A stretch of 64,000 nucleotides of DNA from Thalassovita litoralis (GCF_900182725.1 NZ_FXTO01000016.1:1-64000), one strand, 5' to 3'; numbered from the stretch's first letter, positions 45,611 to 54,329 are shown. Numbers and translations are program-made. The notes: a model not told the origin generated them from the letters alone.

Positions 45611-45988
45611 ATGGATCTGATCGCACAACTGGAGGCGGAGCAAATTGCCGCCTTGGGGAAAACCATCCCCGATTTCAAAGCGGGTGACACCATCCGCGTT
45701 GGCTACAAAGTGACCGAAGGGTCGCGTAGCCGTGTGCAGGACTACGAAGGCGTTTGCATCAGCCGTAAAAACGGTTCGGGCATTGCCGGGTCTTTCACCG
45801 TTCGCAAGATTTCGTTCGGCGAAGGTGTGGAACGTGTGTTCCCGCTGTATTCGACCAACATCGACAGCATCACCGTTGTTCGTCGTGGCCGCGTGCGTCG
45901 CGCCAAACTGTACTACCTGCGGACCCGTCGCGGTAAATCCGCCCGTATCGCAGAAGTCACCAACTACAAGCCCAAAGCTGAGGCATAA
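45611..45988 (+). CDS. rplS: 50S ribosomal protein L19
   Basis: L19 (125 residues) sits at the 30S-50S interface. [22 protein letters not shown] at the N-terminus, [23 protein letters not shown] and the basic [25 protein letters not shown] are diagnostic. ATG 45611 is preferred over an in-frame start at 45575. It is followed at 11 bp by rpmE. Confidence 0.96.
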   Translation: MDLIAQLEAEQIAALGKTIPDFKAGDTIRVGYKVTEGSRSRVQDYEGVCISRKNGSGIAGSFTVRKISFGEGVERVFPLYSTNIDSITVVRRGRVRRAKLYYLRTRRGKSARIAEVTNYKPKAEA

Positions 45989-45999
45989 GGAATTCACCG

Positions 46000-46221
46000 A
46001 TGAAAGAAGGTATCCACCCCGACTATCACTTCATCGAAGTGAAAATGACCGATGGCACCATGATCACCATGCGCTCCACCTGGGGCGCCGAGGGCGACAC
46101 CATGTCACTGGACATCGACCCCACCGTACACCCGGCATGGACCGGCGGCACCTCGCGTCTGCTGGACGCTGGCGGCCGTGTGTCGAAGTTCAAAAACAAA
46201 TACGCCGGTCTGGGCTTCTGA
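46000..46221 (+). CDS. rpmE: 50S ribosomal protein L31, zinc-free (C-) type
   Basis: A 73-residue L31 ([18 protein letters not shown], then [29 protein letters not shown]). It has no cysteines at all, so it is the C- form that does not need zinc, as is normal in this order. It is the last gene of the rplS-rpmE unit, followed by a strong terminator. Confidence 0.95.
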   Translation: MKEGIHPDYHFIEVKMTDGTMITMRSTWGAEGDTMSLDIDPTVHPAWTGGTSRLLDAGGRVSKFKNKYAGLGF

Positions 46222-46245
46222 TCCCAACCGCGTTTTATGTTACCG

Positions 46246-46276
46246 AAAGCCCCGCCTTTGGCGGGGTTTTCTTTTT
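46246..46276 (+). terminator. Intrinsic terminator after rpmE
   Basis: CCCCGCC and GGCGGGG form a stem with a three-base loop, flanked by AAAG and followed by TTTTCTTTTT. Confidence 0.88.
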
Positions 46277-46296
46277 GGTCCGCAATGGATCGGGTG

Positions 46297-46343
46297 CCGA
46301 AAACTTTCAAAGTTTTCCGACAAAATTCTTTGAAAGAATTTTG
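46297..46343. repeat. Double-palindrome intergenic element, copy 2
   Basis: Two adjacent palindromes: GAAAACTTT / AAAGTTTTC around a single C (46299-46317), then perfect 11-bp arms CAAAATTCTTT / AAAGAATTTTG around a single G (46321-46343). Order and spacing match copy 1 at 18415-18461, and the second palindrome shares CAAAATTC and GAATTTTG. It lies 20 bp after the rpmE terminator. Confidence 0.75.
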
Positions 46344-46498
46344 CTGCCCGCGCGGCGTATCTTGGCCCTTCCATATTTCTGCAACAGATGCCAATGAAGC
46401 GACAAAACAGGCAACAATGCTTTGAAATATCGGACCAGCCACCATATCCTGTGGCCGCGCAGCCGAAACAAGGCAAGTTATAGCGGGATAGGGGTGCA

Positions 46499-47308
46499 AT
46501 GGCGCATATTATCGTCGTCGGGAATGAAAAGGGCGGGGCGGGAAAATCCACCGTGTCGATGCATGTGGCCACGGCGCTGGCCCGCATGGGGAAACGCGTG
46601 GCCGTACTGGACTTGGATCTGCGTCAGAAAACCTTTGCCCGGTATGTGCATAACCGTGCGCAATTCCTGCAAAACTCGGAACTGGACCTGCCCAGCCCCA
46701 GCTATCACGACCTGCCCCAGATTGATCAGGAGCAACTGAAACCGGGCGAAAACCCCTATGACCACCGCCTGTCCAAGGCCATTGCAGAGATCGAGCCGGA
46801 AAACGATTTCATCCTGATTGATTGCCCCGGATCACATACGCGGCTTAGTCAGGTGGCGCATTCGCTGGCGGATACGCTAATCACGCCATTGAATGACAGT
46901 TTCGTGGATTTCGACCTGCTGGCCCATGTGGATACGGACGGCAACAAGATCATGGGACCGTCGGTTTATTCGGAAATGGTGTGGAATGCCCGCCAGTTAC
47001 GGGCGCAGGCCGGGCTGAAGCCGATTGACTGGGTTGTCCTGCGTAACCGTCTGGGGGCGCAGCAGATGGTGAACAAGGAAAAGATGGAAAAGGCGCTGGA
47101 GGCGCTGGCCAAACGGATCGGATTCCGCGTGGTCCCCGGCTTCCATGAGCGTGTCATTTTCCGCGAATTGTTCCCGCGTGGTCTGACCCTGCTGGACCTG
47201 CGTGACATCGGCGTGAAACAGTTGAACATTTCCAATGTCGCCGCGCGTCAGGAATTACGTGACCTGATGAAATCGCTGAACCTGCCGGGGATCGAGGTTA
47301 ATTTCTGA
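46499..47308 (+). CDS. mipZ: Division-plane positioning ATPase MipZ
   Basis: A 269-residue ParA/MinD-type ATPase with a deviant Walker A (GNEKGGAGKSTVSMHVA, two lysines) and FILIDCPGSHTRLSQVAHSLADTLITPLNDSFVDFDLL. These features are characteristic of MipZ. It forms a gradient from ParB-bound origins and keeps FtsZ at mid-cell in alphaproteobacteria without Min. It stands as a single gene after the repeat-containing 277-bp gap. Confidence 0.93.
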   Translation: MAHIIVVGNEKGGAGKSTVSMHVATALARMGKRVAVLDLDLRQKTFARYVHNRAQFLQNSELDLPSPSYHDLPQIDQEQLKPGENPYDHRLSKAIAEIEPENDFILIDCPGSHTRLSQVAHSLADTLITPLNDSFVDFDLLAHVDTDGNKIMGPSVYSEMVWNARQLRAQAGLKPIDWVVLRNRLGAQQMVNKEKMEKALEALAKRIGFRVVPGFHERVIFRELFPRGLTLLDLRDIGVKQLNISNVAARQELRDLMKSLNLPGIEVNF

Positions 47309-47328
47309 CCCCGGCCTCGGCCCATGCC

Positions 47329-47766
47329 TCAGCCCATTCGGGCCAGTTTCCACAACGCTTGCCGCAAGATGCGGTTTTCTTCGTCGCTCAGGGTGGCGGA
47401 TAGTTTTGCATCATATTTTTCTGCCACCTGCCGCAAATCGCGATAGGCCGCCTCGCCTGCTGTGGTCAGGGCCAGATGTTCAACCCGGCGATCCTTGTCA
47501 TCTGTATCGCGGGTCAGGAAGCGGCGATCGGCCAGCCGTTGCACCGCGCGGCTGATCTTGGTCTTGTGCATCTTGGACCGCTGGCCGATTTCCTTGGCGG
47601 TCATTTGGCCGTACATGCCCAAGTGAAACAAAACCCGCCATTCTGTGCGCAGCATCCCATAGCGATTCTTGTAAACACGCTGAAATTCCAGCCCGCTTTC
47701 TTCGGCAGCTTGATTCAGCAGGTACGGCAGGAATTGTTGCAGGGGAAAGTCATCATTTTTTTCCAT
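47329..47766 (-). CDS. MarR-family regulator, probable repressor of the homogentisate genes
   Basis: A 145-residue MarR protein. The winged helix is visible in YGQMTAKEIGQRSKMHKTKISRAVQRLADRRFLTRDTDDKDRRVEHLALT. It is divergent from hmgA with a 73-bp gap that holds an inverted repeat, so it is likely an aromatic-responsive repressor of hmgA-fahA. This is inferred from position. Confidence 0.9.
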   Translation of the reverse strand: MEKNDDFPLQQFLPYLLNQAAEESGLEFQRVYKNRYGMLRTEWRVLFHLGMYGQMTAKEIGQRSKMHKTKISRAVQRLADRRFLTRDTDDKDRRVEHLALTTAGEAAYRDLRQVAEKYDAKLSATLSDEENRILRQALWKLARMG

Positions 47767-47787
47767 TTCGGGGTCTCCTTACCTTGT

Positions 47788-47805
47788 TGGTTACAAAAAC
47801 AACCA
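47788..47805. promoter_or_regulatory. Candidate MarR operator upstream of hmgA
   Basis: TGGTT-ACAAAAAC-AACCA is an inverted repeat with 5-bp arms in the marR-hmgA divergent region, 35 bp before the hmgA ATG. Position and symmetry suit a MarR dimer. No direct evidence. Confidence 0.4.
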
Positions 47806-47839
47806 TTAACCCCGCAACTAATTTAACGGAGGACGCGCG

Positions 47840-49195
47840 ATGAAAGATCAGATTCTTGCCGATGGCGTTGTACAAGCGCCCAACACCGGCGGCACCACAC
47901 CGGGATATATGCCCGGTTTTGGCAATGATTTTGAAACCGAGGCGCTGCCGGGCGCCTTGCCCCAAGGCATGAACAGCCCGCAGAAATGCGAATATGGCCT
48001 GTATGGTGAACAGCTTTCGGGAACGGCGTTCACCGCAAACCCGCCGGAACGGACGTGGTGCTATCGTATCCGCCCGAGCGTGAAACATTCGCACCGCTAC
48101 ACCAAGATTGACCTGCCGTATTGGAAATCCGCCCCCAATGTGGACCCGGATGTGACCAGTCTGGGCCAATATCGCTGGGACCCGGTGCCGCATACCGAGG
48201 ACAAGCTGACATGGCTGACCGGGATGCGCACCATGACCACAGCGGGCGATGTGAATACCCAGGTCGGCATGGCCAGCCATGTCTATCTTGTGACCGCGTC
48301 CATGGTGGATGAATATTTCTTCTCGGCGGACAGCGAATTGCTGGTGGTGCCGCAAGAAGGCCACCTGCGGTTCTTTACCGAACTGGGCATCATTGATCTG
48401 GAACCCAAGGAAATCGCGATTATCCCCCGCGGTCTGGTCTATAAGGTCGAAGTGCTGGAAGGTCCGTGCCGTGGCTTTGTTTGTGAAAACTACGGGCAAA
48501 AGTTTGAACTGCCGGGCCGTGGCCCGATTGGTGCGAACTGCATGGCCAATCCGCGCGATTTCAAAGCCCCTGTCGCGGCGTTCGAGGACAAGGAAACACC
48601 ATCGAAAGTCACCGTGAAATGGTGCGGTCAGTTCCATGAAACCCAGATCGGCCAGTCGCCGCTGGACGTGGTGGCATGGCACGGCAATTACGCGCCCTAT
48701 AAATACGACCTGCGCACATACTGCCCGGTCGGCGCGATCCTGTTCGACCACCCGGACCCCAGCATCTTTACCGTGCTGACCGCGCCCTCGGGCGTGCCGG
48801 GGACCGCGAATATTGACTTCGTGCTGTTCCGTGAACGCTGGATGGTGGCCGAAAACACCTTCCGTCCGCCGTGGTATCACAAGAACATCATGTCGGAACT
48901 GATGGGCAATATTTACGGCCAGTACGACGCCAAACCGCAGGGTTTCATCCCCGGCGGGATGTCGCTGCACAACATGATGCTACCACACGGGCCGGACAAA
49001 AACGCCTTCGAGGGGGCGTCGAACGCCAATCTTGGGCCGGATAAGCTGGACAATACCATGTCCTTCATGTTCGAAACACGGTTCCCGCAACACCTGACCG
49101 GCTTTGCTGCCGATGAAGCCCCGTTGCAGGATGACTATATCGACTGCTGGACCGATCTGGAGAAGAAATTCGACGGAACCCCCGGCAAGAAGTAA
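47840..49195 (+). CDS. hmgA: Homogentisate 1,2-dioxygenase
   Basis: A non-haem iron enzyme of 451 residues that opens the ring of homogentisate to maleylacetoacetate in Tyr/Phe breakdown. [20 protein letters not shown] at the N-terminus is diagnostic. The iron ligands lie in [16 protein letters not shown] (His, Glu) and [15 protein letters not shown] (His). fahA follows after 100 bp. The maleylacetoacetate isomerase (maiA) and hydroxyphenylpyruvate dioxygenase (hpd) genes are not adjacent. Confidence 0.96.
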   Translation: MKDQILADGVVQAPNTGGTTPGYMPGFGNDFETEALPGALPQGMNSPQKCEYGLYGEQLSGTAFTANPPERTWCYRIRPSVKHSHRYTKIDLPYWKSAPNVDPDVTSLGQYRWDPVPHTEDKLTWLTGMRTMTTAGDVNTQVGMASHVYLVTASMVDEYFFSADSELLVVPQEGHLRFFTELGIIDLEPKEIAIIPRGLVYKVEVLEGPCRGFVCENYGQKFELPGRGPIGANCMANPRDFKAPVAAFEDKETPSKVTVKWCGQFHETQIGQSPLDVVAWHGNYAPYKYDLRTYCPVGAILFDHPDPSIFTVLTAPSGVPGTANIDFVLFRERWMVAENTFRPPWYHKNIMSELMGNIYGQYDAKPQGFIPGGMSLHNMMLPHGPDKNAFEGASNANLGPDKLDNTMSFMFETRFPQHLTGFAADEAPLQDDYIDCWTDLEKKFDGTPGKK

Positions 49196-49212
49196 GGGGT
49201 GCTGCCCCTTTT
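49194..49212 (+). terminator. Short hairpin after hmgA
   Basis: AAGGGG-TGCTG-CCCCTT followed by TT overlaps the hmgA stop region. The core GGGGTGCTGCCCCTTTTG is repeated exactly at 50645-50662, after fahA. It is probably a weak terminator or RNA-end hairpin. Confidence 0.5.
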
Positions 49213-49220
49213 GACTTCAC

Positions 49221-49247
49221 CCCGGAGTATTTCTGGCAAGATGAACA
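49221..49247. repeat. Recurrent intergenic element, copy 3 (GGAGTATTTCTGGCAAGATG)
   Basis: CCC directly followed by GGAGTATTTCTGGCAAG and ATGAA, in the hmgA-fahA gap just after a GGGG/CCCC hairpin. This is the fullest form of the element also seen near 5078, 35255 and 53586. Confidence 0.6.
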
Positions 49248-49295
49248 AAATGGTGCAGGATGACAGGAAACCTGCACCGAACCAAAGGACTGACA

Positions 49296-50552
49296 ATGTC
49301 ATTGATGAAAAGCTGGGTGGCCTCGGCCAATAGCGCCGACTGCCCGTTTCCGCTGAACAACCTGCCCTATGGCGTGTTTGAAACCGCCGAACTGGACCCG
49401 CGCTGTGGGGTGGCCATTGGCGATATGATTCTGGACTGTCGCGCCGCCGAAGAAACCGGCCTGATCGCGCTGGCTGATCTGCCGCTGTTTGACGTGCCGT
49501 TCTGGAACGAAGTCATGGAAGAAGGCCCCGATCTGTGGGCCGCCCTGCGCGCCCGTCTGATCGAAATTCTGGCCGAAGGCAGCGCCGATCAGGCAGCCGC
49601 CACGGCGCTGTTGGTGCCGCAGGCCGATGCCGAACTGCACATGCCGTTCCTGATCGCGGAATATACTGACTTCTATGCCGGGAAGAACCACGCCTTTAAC
49701 GTTGGCACCATGTTCCGTGGCCCGGAAAACGCACTGCCGCCGAACTGGTTGCATATCCCCATCGGCTATAACGGGCGGGCGTCTTCCGTGGTGGTCAGCG
49801 GCACCGACGTGCGCCGTCCGTGGGGCCAGTTGAAAGGCCCGAATGATGACGCCCCGCGCTTTGCCCCCTGTCAGCGTTTCGATCTGGAACTGGAAATGGG
49901 TGCGATTGTCGGGACCGGGTCTTACGGGCCGATCACCGTGCAGGAAGCTGACGACAATATCTTTGGCTATGTGCTGCTGAATGACTGGTCCGCACGCGAC
50001 ATTCAGGCGTGGGAATATCAACCGCTAGGGCCGTTTCAGGCCAAGGCGACCGCCACCACCATCAGCCCCTGGATCGTGACCAAGGCGGCGCTGGAACCTT
50101 TCCGCACCGATACCCCGGCGCGGGAAAAGGAACTGCTGCCGCATCTGCGCGATTGCGGTCCGATGCTGTATGATATTGATCTGTCGGTCACACTGGCCCC
50201 GGCGGGCAAGATGGCCACAACCATCGCACAGACCAATTACAAGGAAATGTACTATTCCGCAGCGCAACAACTGGCGCATCACACCACCAGCGGCTGCCCG
50301 ATGAATGCGGGCGATTTGTTGGGGTCCGGGACGATTTCGGGCGCGGAAAAATCCGAACGTGGTTCGTTGCTTGAACTGAGCTGGGGCGGTCAGGAACCGT
50401 TGGAACTGGACACCGGCGAAACCCGCAGCTTCCTTGAGGACGGAGACACCCTGACCCTGCATGGTGCGGCCAAGGGCGATGGCTACACCATCGGCTTCGG
50501 TGATTGTGCTGGCACGGTACTGGCCGCGCTGGACGATCCGTATAAGCGATAA
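49296..50552 (+). CDS. fahA: Fumarylacetoacetase
   Basis: FAH hydrolyses fumarylacetoacetate to fumarate and acetoacetate, the last step of homogentisate breakdown. The 418-residue chain has FPLNNLPYGVF at the start, EYTDFYAGKNHAFNVG, and LELEMGAIVG with the metal-binding Glu pair. It also has LNDWSARDIQAWEYQPLGPF, then the AEKSERGSLLELSWGG stretch. ATG 49296 is the best start (AAAGGAC ribosome site). It is co-directional with hmgA and likely in the same operon. Confidence 0.96.
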   Translation: MSLMKSWVASANSADCPFPLNNLPYGVFETAELDPRCGVAIGDMILDCRAAEETGLIALADLPLFDVPFWNEVMEEGPDLWAALRARLIEILAEGSADQAAATALLVPQADAELHMPFLIAEYTDFYAGKNHAFNVGTMFRGPENALPPNWLHIPIGYNGRASSVVVSGTDVRRPWGQLKGPNDDAPRFAPCQRFDLELEMGAIVGTGSYGPITVQEADDNIFGYVLLNDWSARDIQAWEYQPLGPFQAKATATTISPWIVTKAALEPFRTDTPAREKELLPHLRDCGPMLYDIDLSVTLAPAGKMATTIAQTNYKEMYYSAAQQLAHHTTSGCPMNAGDLLGSGTISGAEKSERGSLLELSWGGQEPLELDTGETRSFLEDGDTLTLHGAAKGDGYTIGFGDCAGTVLAALDDPYKR

Positions 50553-50644
50553 GCCACATCTTCTGTGTGGATCGGAAAAGCCGGGGGATGCCAGTCATTC
50601 CCCGACTTGACCTTTTTGTACCCCGGTGATGGTTTATCCTTGCC

Positions 50645-50662
50645 GGGGTGCTGCCCCTTTTG
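50645..50662 (+). terminator. Short hairpin after fahA
   Basis: GGGG-TGCTG-CCCC followed by TTTTG, identical over 18 bases to the hairpin after hmgA. It is 93 bp after the fahA stop and just before the decarboxylase promoter region. Confidence 0.5.
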
Positions 50663-50666
50663 TTAT

Positions 50667-50678
50667 TTAACATGTTAA
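50667..50678. promoter_or_regulatory. 12-bp palindrome upstream of the decarboxylase, candidate operator
   Basis: TTAACATGTTAA is a perfect palindrome 24 bp before the decarboxylase ATG, in an AT-rich stretch. The GntR gene two genes downstream makes it a reasonable target site. This is inference. Confidence 0.4.
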
Positions 50679-50701
50679 CTGAATTATACAGGGGGAGCAT
50701 C

Positions 50702-52117
50702 ATGCGCTGGAGCGATTTTCCGAAATGGGGCAAATGGGCAGCCGACTGGGCGGCTCAATATCATGCGGGCCTGCGGGATCGTCCGGTGCGCGCCCAGACC
50801 AAACCCGGCGAGGTGCTGGCCGCCCTGCCCGCCAGCCCACCCGACGCGCCCCAACCAATCGAGGACGTGATCGCCGATTTTGAGCGGATCGTGGTGCCGG
50901 GGATTACCCATTGGCAGCACCCTAGGTTCTTTGCCTATTTCCCGTCCAATGCCTCGCCCGCTGCGGTGCTGGCGGACAATCTGGTTACGGCGATGGCACC
51001 GCAATGTATGCTGTGGCAGACCTCGCCCGCCGCGACGGAAATGGAAACCCGGATGATGGACTGGCTGCGGCAAGGTTTGGGCCTGCCGGACGGGTTTGCC
51101 GGGGTGATTCAGGATTCCGCTTCGTCCGCGACGCTGGCGGCGGTGCTGGTTATGCGCGAGCGGGCGCTGAACTGGGATGGTAATGCCCACGGCCTGCCGG
51201 GGCAAAAACCCCTGCGGGTCTATTGCTCGGACGAGGTGCATACATCGGTGGATCGGGCGATCTGGGTAGCGGGGATCGGTCAGGCCAATCTGGTACGCAT
51301 CCCCACCCAAGGCCCGCTTCGGTCCATGAACGTGGCCGCGCTGGAGACACAAATTCAGGCCGATCTGGACGCGGGGTATTTGCCTGCGGGGATCGTGGCC
51401 TGTGTGGGCGGCACCGGGACCGGCGCCTGTGATGACATCGCCGCGACATGCACTGTGGCACGGAAATATGGCCTGTATACCCATGTCGATGCTGCATGGG
51501 CCGGTTCGGCCATGATCTGCCCGGAATACCGCAGCCTGTGGGCTGGTGTGGATCAGGCGGATTCAATCGTGTTCAACCCGCATAAATGGCTGGGAACGCA
51601 GTTCGATCTGTCCGCCCATTTCGTGAAATCGCCCGAAGCATTGACGCAAACCTTGGCTATTCAGCCCGAATACCTCAAAACCCACGGCGCGGACGGAATC
51701 ATCAACTATTCCGAATGGTCGGTGCCGCTGGGCCGCCGGTTCCGGGCGCTGAAACTGTGGTTCCTGATCCGCGCTTATGGGCTGGACGGGCTGCGCCAGA
51801 TGATCCGCAACCATGTAACATGGGCGCAAGCGCTGGCTGAAAAGCTGCGCACCGTGCCGGATATGGAAATCGTGACAGACCCGGTGCTGTCGCTGTTTAC
51901 CTTCCGCTGGGTGCCAACGGGGCGCGATGCCGATCAGGCCACGCTGGACCTGCTGACCGCAATCAATGACGATGGGCGGATTTACCTGACCCAGACCCGG
52001 ACACAGGGCAAACTGGTCATCCGCTTTCAGGCGGGGCAGTTTGACTGTACCGAGGATGACATAAACACCGCCTTTGATGTAATCACTGAAACCGCCGCTA
52101 AACTGAAGGACGCCTGA
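50702..52117 (+). CDS. Group II PLP-dependent (aromatic) L-amino-acid decarboxylase
   Basis: A 471-residue enzyme of the aromatic-amino-acid decarboxylase group. HPRFFAYFPSNASP, IQDSASSATLAAVLV, DEVHTSVDRA (stacking His180), HVDAAWAGSA (Asp263) and FNPHKWLGTQFD (Schiff-base Lys295) are all present. Tyr324 in QPEYLKTHG is kept at the loop position where Tyr means decarboxylation and Phe would mean aldehyde formation. It probably turns an aromatic amino acid into its amine. The substrate is not fixed by sequence. An HpaI-type aldolase gene follows. Confidence 0.88.
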   Translation: MRWSDFPKWGKWAADWAAQYHAGLRDRPVRAQTKPGEVLAALPASPPDAPQPIEDVIADFERIVVPGITHWQHPRFFAYFPSNASPAAVLADNLVTAMAPQCMLWQTSPAATEMETRMMDWLRQGLGLPDGFAGVIQDSASSATLAAVLVMRERALNWDGNAHGLPGQKPLRVYCSDEVHTSVDRAIWVAGIGQANLVRIPTQGPLRSMNVAALETQIQADLDAGYLPAGIVACVGGTGTGACDDIAATCTVARKYGLYTHVDAAWAGSAMICPEYRSLWAGVDQADSIVFNPHKWLGTQFDLSAHFVKSPEALTQTLAIQPEYLKTHGADGIINYSEWSVPLGRRFRALKLWFLIRAYGLDGLRQMIRNHVTWAQALAEKLRTVPDMEIVTDPVLSLFTFRWVPTGRDADQATLDLLTAINDDGRIYLTQTRTQGKLVIRFQAGQFDCTEDDINTAFDVITETAAKLKDA

Positions 52118-52118
52118 C

Positions 52119-52886
52119 ATGCCCGCTCCCGTAAACACATTCAAAGCAGCGCTGACCCGTGGCGATATGCAATATGGCTGCTGGGCGGGGTTCGGCGATG
52201 CCTATGCCACTGAAATCCTGTCGACCGCCGGGTTTGACTGGTTGGTGATCGACGGCGAACACGCCCCAAACGACATCCGCAGCATCATGCAGCAATTGCA
52301 GGTGCTGGATGGGAAACACTCGCATCCGGTGGTGCGCCTGCCCGTGGGCAATGACTGGCTGATCAAACAGGCGTTGGACATCGGGGCGCAAACCCTGCTG
52401 ATTCCGATGGTCGAAACCGCAGATCAGGCCCGTGAACTGGTACGCGCCTGCCGTTACCCACCTGCAGGCATTCGCGGCGCGGGCGCGGCGCTGGCGCGGG
52501 CATCGCGGTTTTCTGAAATCGGGGATTACGTGCAAACCGCGAATGACCAAATCTGCCTGCTGGTACAGGTGGAAACCCGCAAAGGGGTGGAGGCGCTGGA
52601 CGAAATCCTGACGCTGGACGGCGTGGATGGCGTGTTCATCGGCCCCGCCGATCTGGCCGCCGATCTGGGCCACCCCGGCAACAGCAACCACGAGGACGTG
52701 CGGGCCGTGATCCGCGATTGTCTGGGCCGGATTGCAGCCTCGGACAAGGCAGCAGGCATACTGTCGGGCAATGACGCGGTATCGGCTGAATACCGGGACT
52801 GGGGCGCACAGTTTCTGGCCGTGGGCATTGACGTCGTGATGCTGGCACAGGCCGCACGGGCCAAAATGGCGCATTGGAAGGGCTGA
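52119..52886 (+). CDS. HpcH/HpaI-family class II aldolase
   Basis: A 255-residue metal-dependent aldolase. WLVIDGEHAPNDI contains the catalytic His, VRLPVGNDWLIKQALDIGAQTLLIPMVE the Arg and metal-binding Glu, and GVFIGPADLAADLG the conserved loop. HpaI cleaves 4-hydroxy-2-oxoheptane-1,7-dioate to pyruvate and succinic semialdehyde in homoprotocatechuate breakdown. Relatives cleave or form other 2-oxo-hydroxy acids. No other hpa genes are here. It begins one base after the decarboxylase stop. Confidence 0.88.
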   Translation: MPAPVNTFKAALTRGDMQYGCWAGFGDAYATEILSTAGFDWLVIDGEHAPNDIRSIMQQLQVLDGKHSHPVVRLPVGNDWLIKQALDIGAQTLLIPMVETADQARELVRACRYPPAGIRGAGAALARASRFSEIGDYVQTANDQICLLVQVETRKGVEALDEILTLDGVDGVFIGPADLAADLGHPGNSNHEDVRAVIRDCLGRIAASDKAAGILSGNDAVSAEYRDWGAQFLAVGIDVVMLAQAARAKMAHWKG

Positions 52887-52893
52887 CACAGGC

Positions 52894-53544
52894 ATGGCGG
52901 GCCAGACTGACATCATCATTCAGGCCGTTCTGGGCGCCATTGAAACCGGCGATCTGAACCCCGGCGACATGATCGAAGAAACCGGGCTAAGCACCGCACA
53001 CAATGTTTCCCGCACCCCGGTGCGGGAGGCGCTGATCCAGTTGGAAACCGCCGGGTTGATCCGGCGCCTTCCCCGTAAGGGGGCCGTGGTATTCAAACCC
53101 ACGCTAGAGGAGTTTCTGGCGATTCTGGAGGTTCACGCCAAACTGGAAGGTCAGGCCGCCGGGTTGGCCGCACGACGATTGTCCCCGGCCCATCGCACCA
53201 CACTGGAAGCCGCAGTTCAGGCCTGTGAACGGCACGCGGCGGAACTGGGCGATGCGGAACCCGACCGATATTACCAACTGAACATGGATTTCCACCGTGT
53301 CGTGGCCGAAGCAGCGGGCAATCCATTCCTGTTGGATATGATCAAGATGAACGCCCGCAAGCTGATGGCCTATTACCGGGCGCGGTATCATTATGCCGGT
53401 GTAATCGAGGTATCGGCCCGCGATCACCGGGAAATCGCCGACCTGATCTATGCCCGCCAATCCGAAGCCGCCGAAGCGGCAATGGCGCGACATGTGCAAT
53501 TCGATCACGTCACCGCGCTGGACCTGCTGGCTGCTTTGGGCTGA
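52894..53544 (+). CDS. GntR-family (FCD) transcriptional regulator
   Basis: A 216-residue regulator with an N-terminal winged helix (NPGDMIEETGLSTAHNVSRTPVREALIQLETAGLI) and a C-terminal FCD effector domain with metal-binding histidines (MDFHRVVAEAAGNPFL, DHREIADLI). It is co-directional and only 7 bp after the aldolase, so it probably controls the decarboxylase-aldolase unit. A recurrent intergenic element follows. Confidence 0.9.
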   Translation: MAGQTDIIIQAVLGAIETGDLNPGDMIEETGLSTAHNVSRTPVREALIQLETAGLIRRLPRKGAVVFKPTLEEFLAILEVHAKLEGQAAGLAARRLSPAHRTTLEAAVQACERHAAELGDAEPDRYYQLNMDFHRVVAEAAGNPFLLDMIKMNARKLMAYYRARYHYAGVIEVSARDHREIADLIYARQSEAAEAAMARHVQFDHVTALDLLAALG

Positions 53545-53585
53545 ACGCACGCAATGGGGGCTGCCGCCCCCGGCCCTTTCGGGCC

Positions 53586-53613
53586 TCCCCCGCGGATATT
53601 TTGGCCAAGAAAG
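53586..53613. repeat. Recurrent intergenic element, copy 4 (GGATATTTTGGCCAAGAAAG)
   Basis: CCCCCGC followed by GGATATTTTGGCCAAGAAAG. It is preceded by GC-rich hairpin sequence (GGGGGCTGCCGCCCCC at 53556-53571 and GGCCC-TTTC-GGGCC). It lies between the convergent GntR and glutamine amidotransferase genes. Confidence 0.55.
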
Positions 53614-53618
53614 AACCG

Positions 53619-54329
53619 TTAGGTCTGTTCAAAAAACCGCGCCAGTGATTCTGCGAAAGCTTCGGTATCAGCCGGGGCGTTGAGCGATGCACGGGCAGTA
53701 TTCAGCACATCCTGCGGCAGTTTTTCGGTCATTTCCTCGGTCAGGGCCGCGATGAAATCAGCAGACATTTCCGGGTGGTATTGCGTGGTATAGACATGGT
53801 TCCCAATCGCAAACGCCCCCGATTGGCAGGCCGGATTGGCCGATAGCGGCTGCGCGCCGTCCGGCAGGCGCGTCACCTGTTCCACATGCGCAGCATAAAG
53901 GCTGAGCGTATCCGGCAACGCCTGCATCCACGGTTTGCGGTGGGTCAGCGTGGTTTCGGTACGTCCGAACACCCAGCCACCGGGATTGGTTCCGACTTGC
54001 CCGCCCAAGGCCAGCGCAATCGCCTGATGGCCGAAACAGGCCCCAAACAGCGGGATGCCCCGCGCCACAACGTCCCGGATCATCGCCATCAACCGTGCGA
54101 CCCACGGTTCCGGATCGTGAACCGAGGCAGGGCTGCCAGTGATCATCACACCATCAAACAGCGCCGGATCGTCAGGGAAATCGCCATCCTTGACGGAAAA
54201 CACCTGCGTTTCCCAATCCGGGCGCACCAGATGCAGCAGGGCTGTAAACTTATCCCCATCCTTGGGGTGTTGCTGCGCGAATGGGCTTTCGTCCGTATTC
54301 GTTACCAAAATTGCAATGCGCATCGCCAT
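53619..54329 (-). CDS. Class I glutamine amidotransferase, possible gamma-glutamyl hydrolase
   Basis: A stand-alone class I amidotransferase domain of 236 residues with triad Cys98 (GACFGHQ), His185 and Glu187 (QYHPEM). No synthase partner domain is fused. Single-domain proteins with GxCFGHQ include gamma-glutamyl peptidases. It faces a P450 and a glutamine-synthetase-like ligase across a 74-bp AT-rich divergent gap. I therefore infer that it may remove the gamma-glutamyl group at the end of the pathway, as PuuD does. A biosynthetic glutaminase role is the alternative. Confidence 0.82.
   Translation of the reverse strand: MAMRIAILVTNTDESPFAQQHPKDGDKFTALLHLVRPDWETQVFSVKDGDFPDDPALFDGVMITGSPASVHDPEPWVARLMAMIRDVVARGIPLFGACFGHQAIALALGGQVGTNPGGWVFGRTETTLTHRKPWMQALPDTLSLYAAHVEQVTRLPDGAQPLSANPACQSGAFAIGNHVYTTQYHPEMSADFIAALTEEMTEKLPQDVLNTARASLNAPADTEAFAESLARFFEQT

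Noticed and set aside
45345-45620. A 91-codon frame between trmD and rplS
   Set aside because: It overlaps the rplS start, has no family similarity and looks like untranslated leader.
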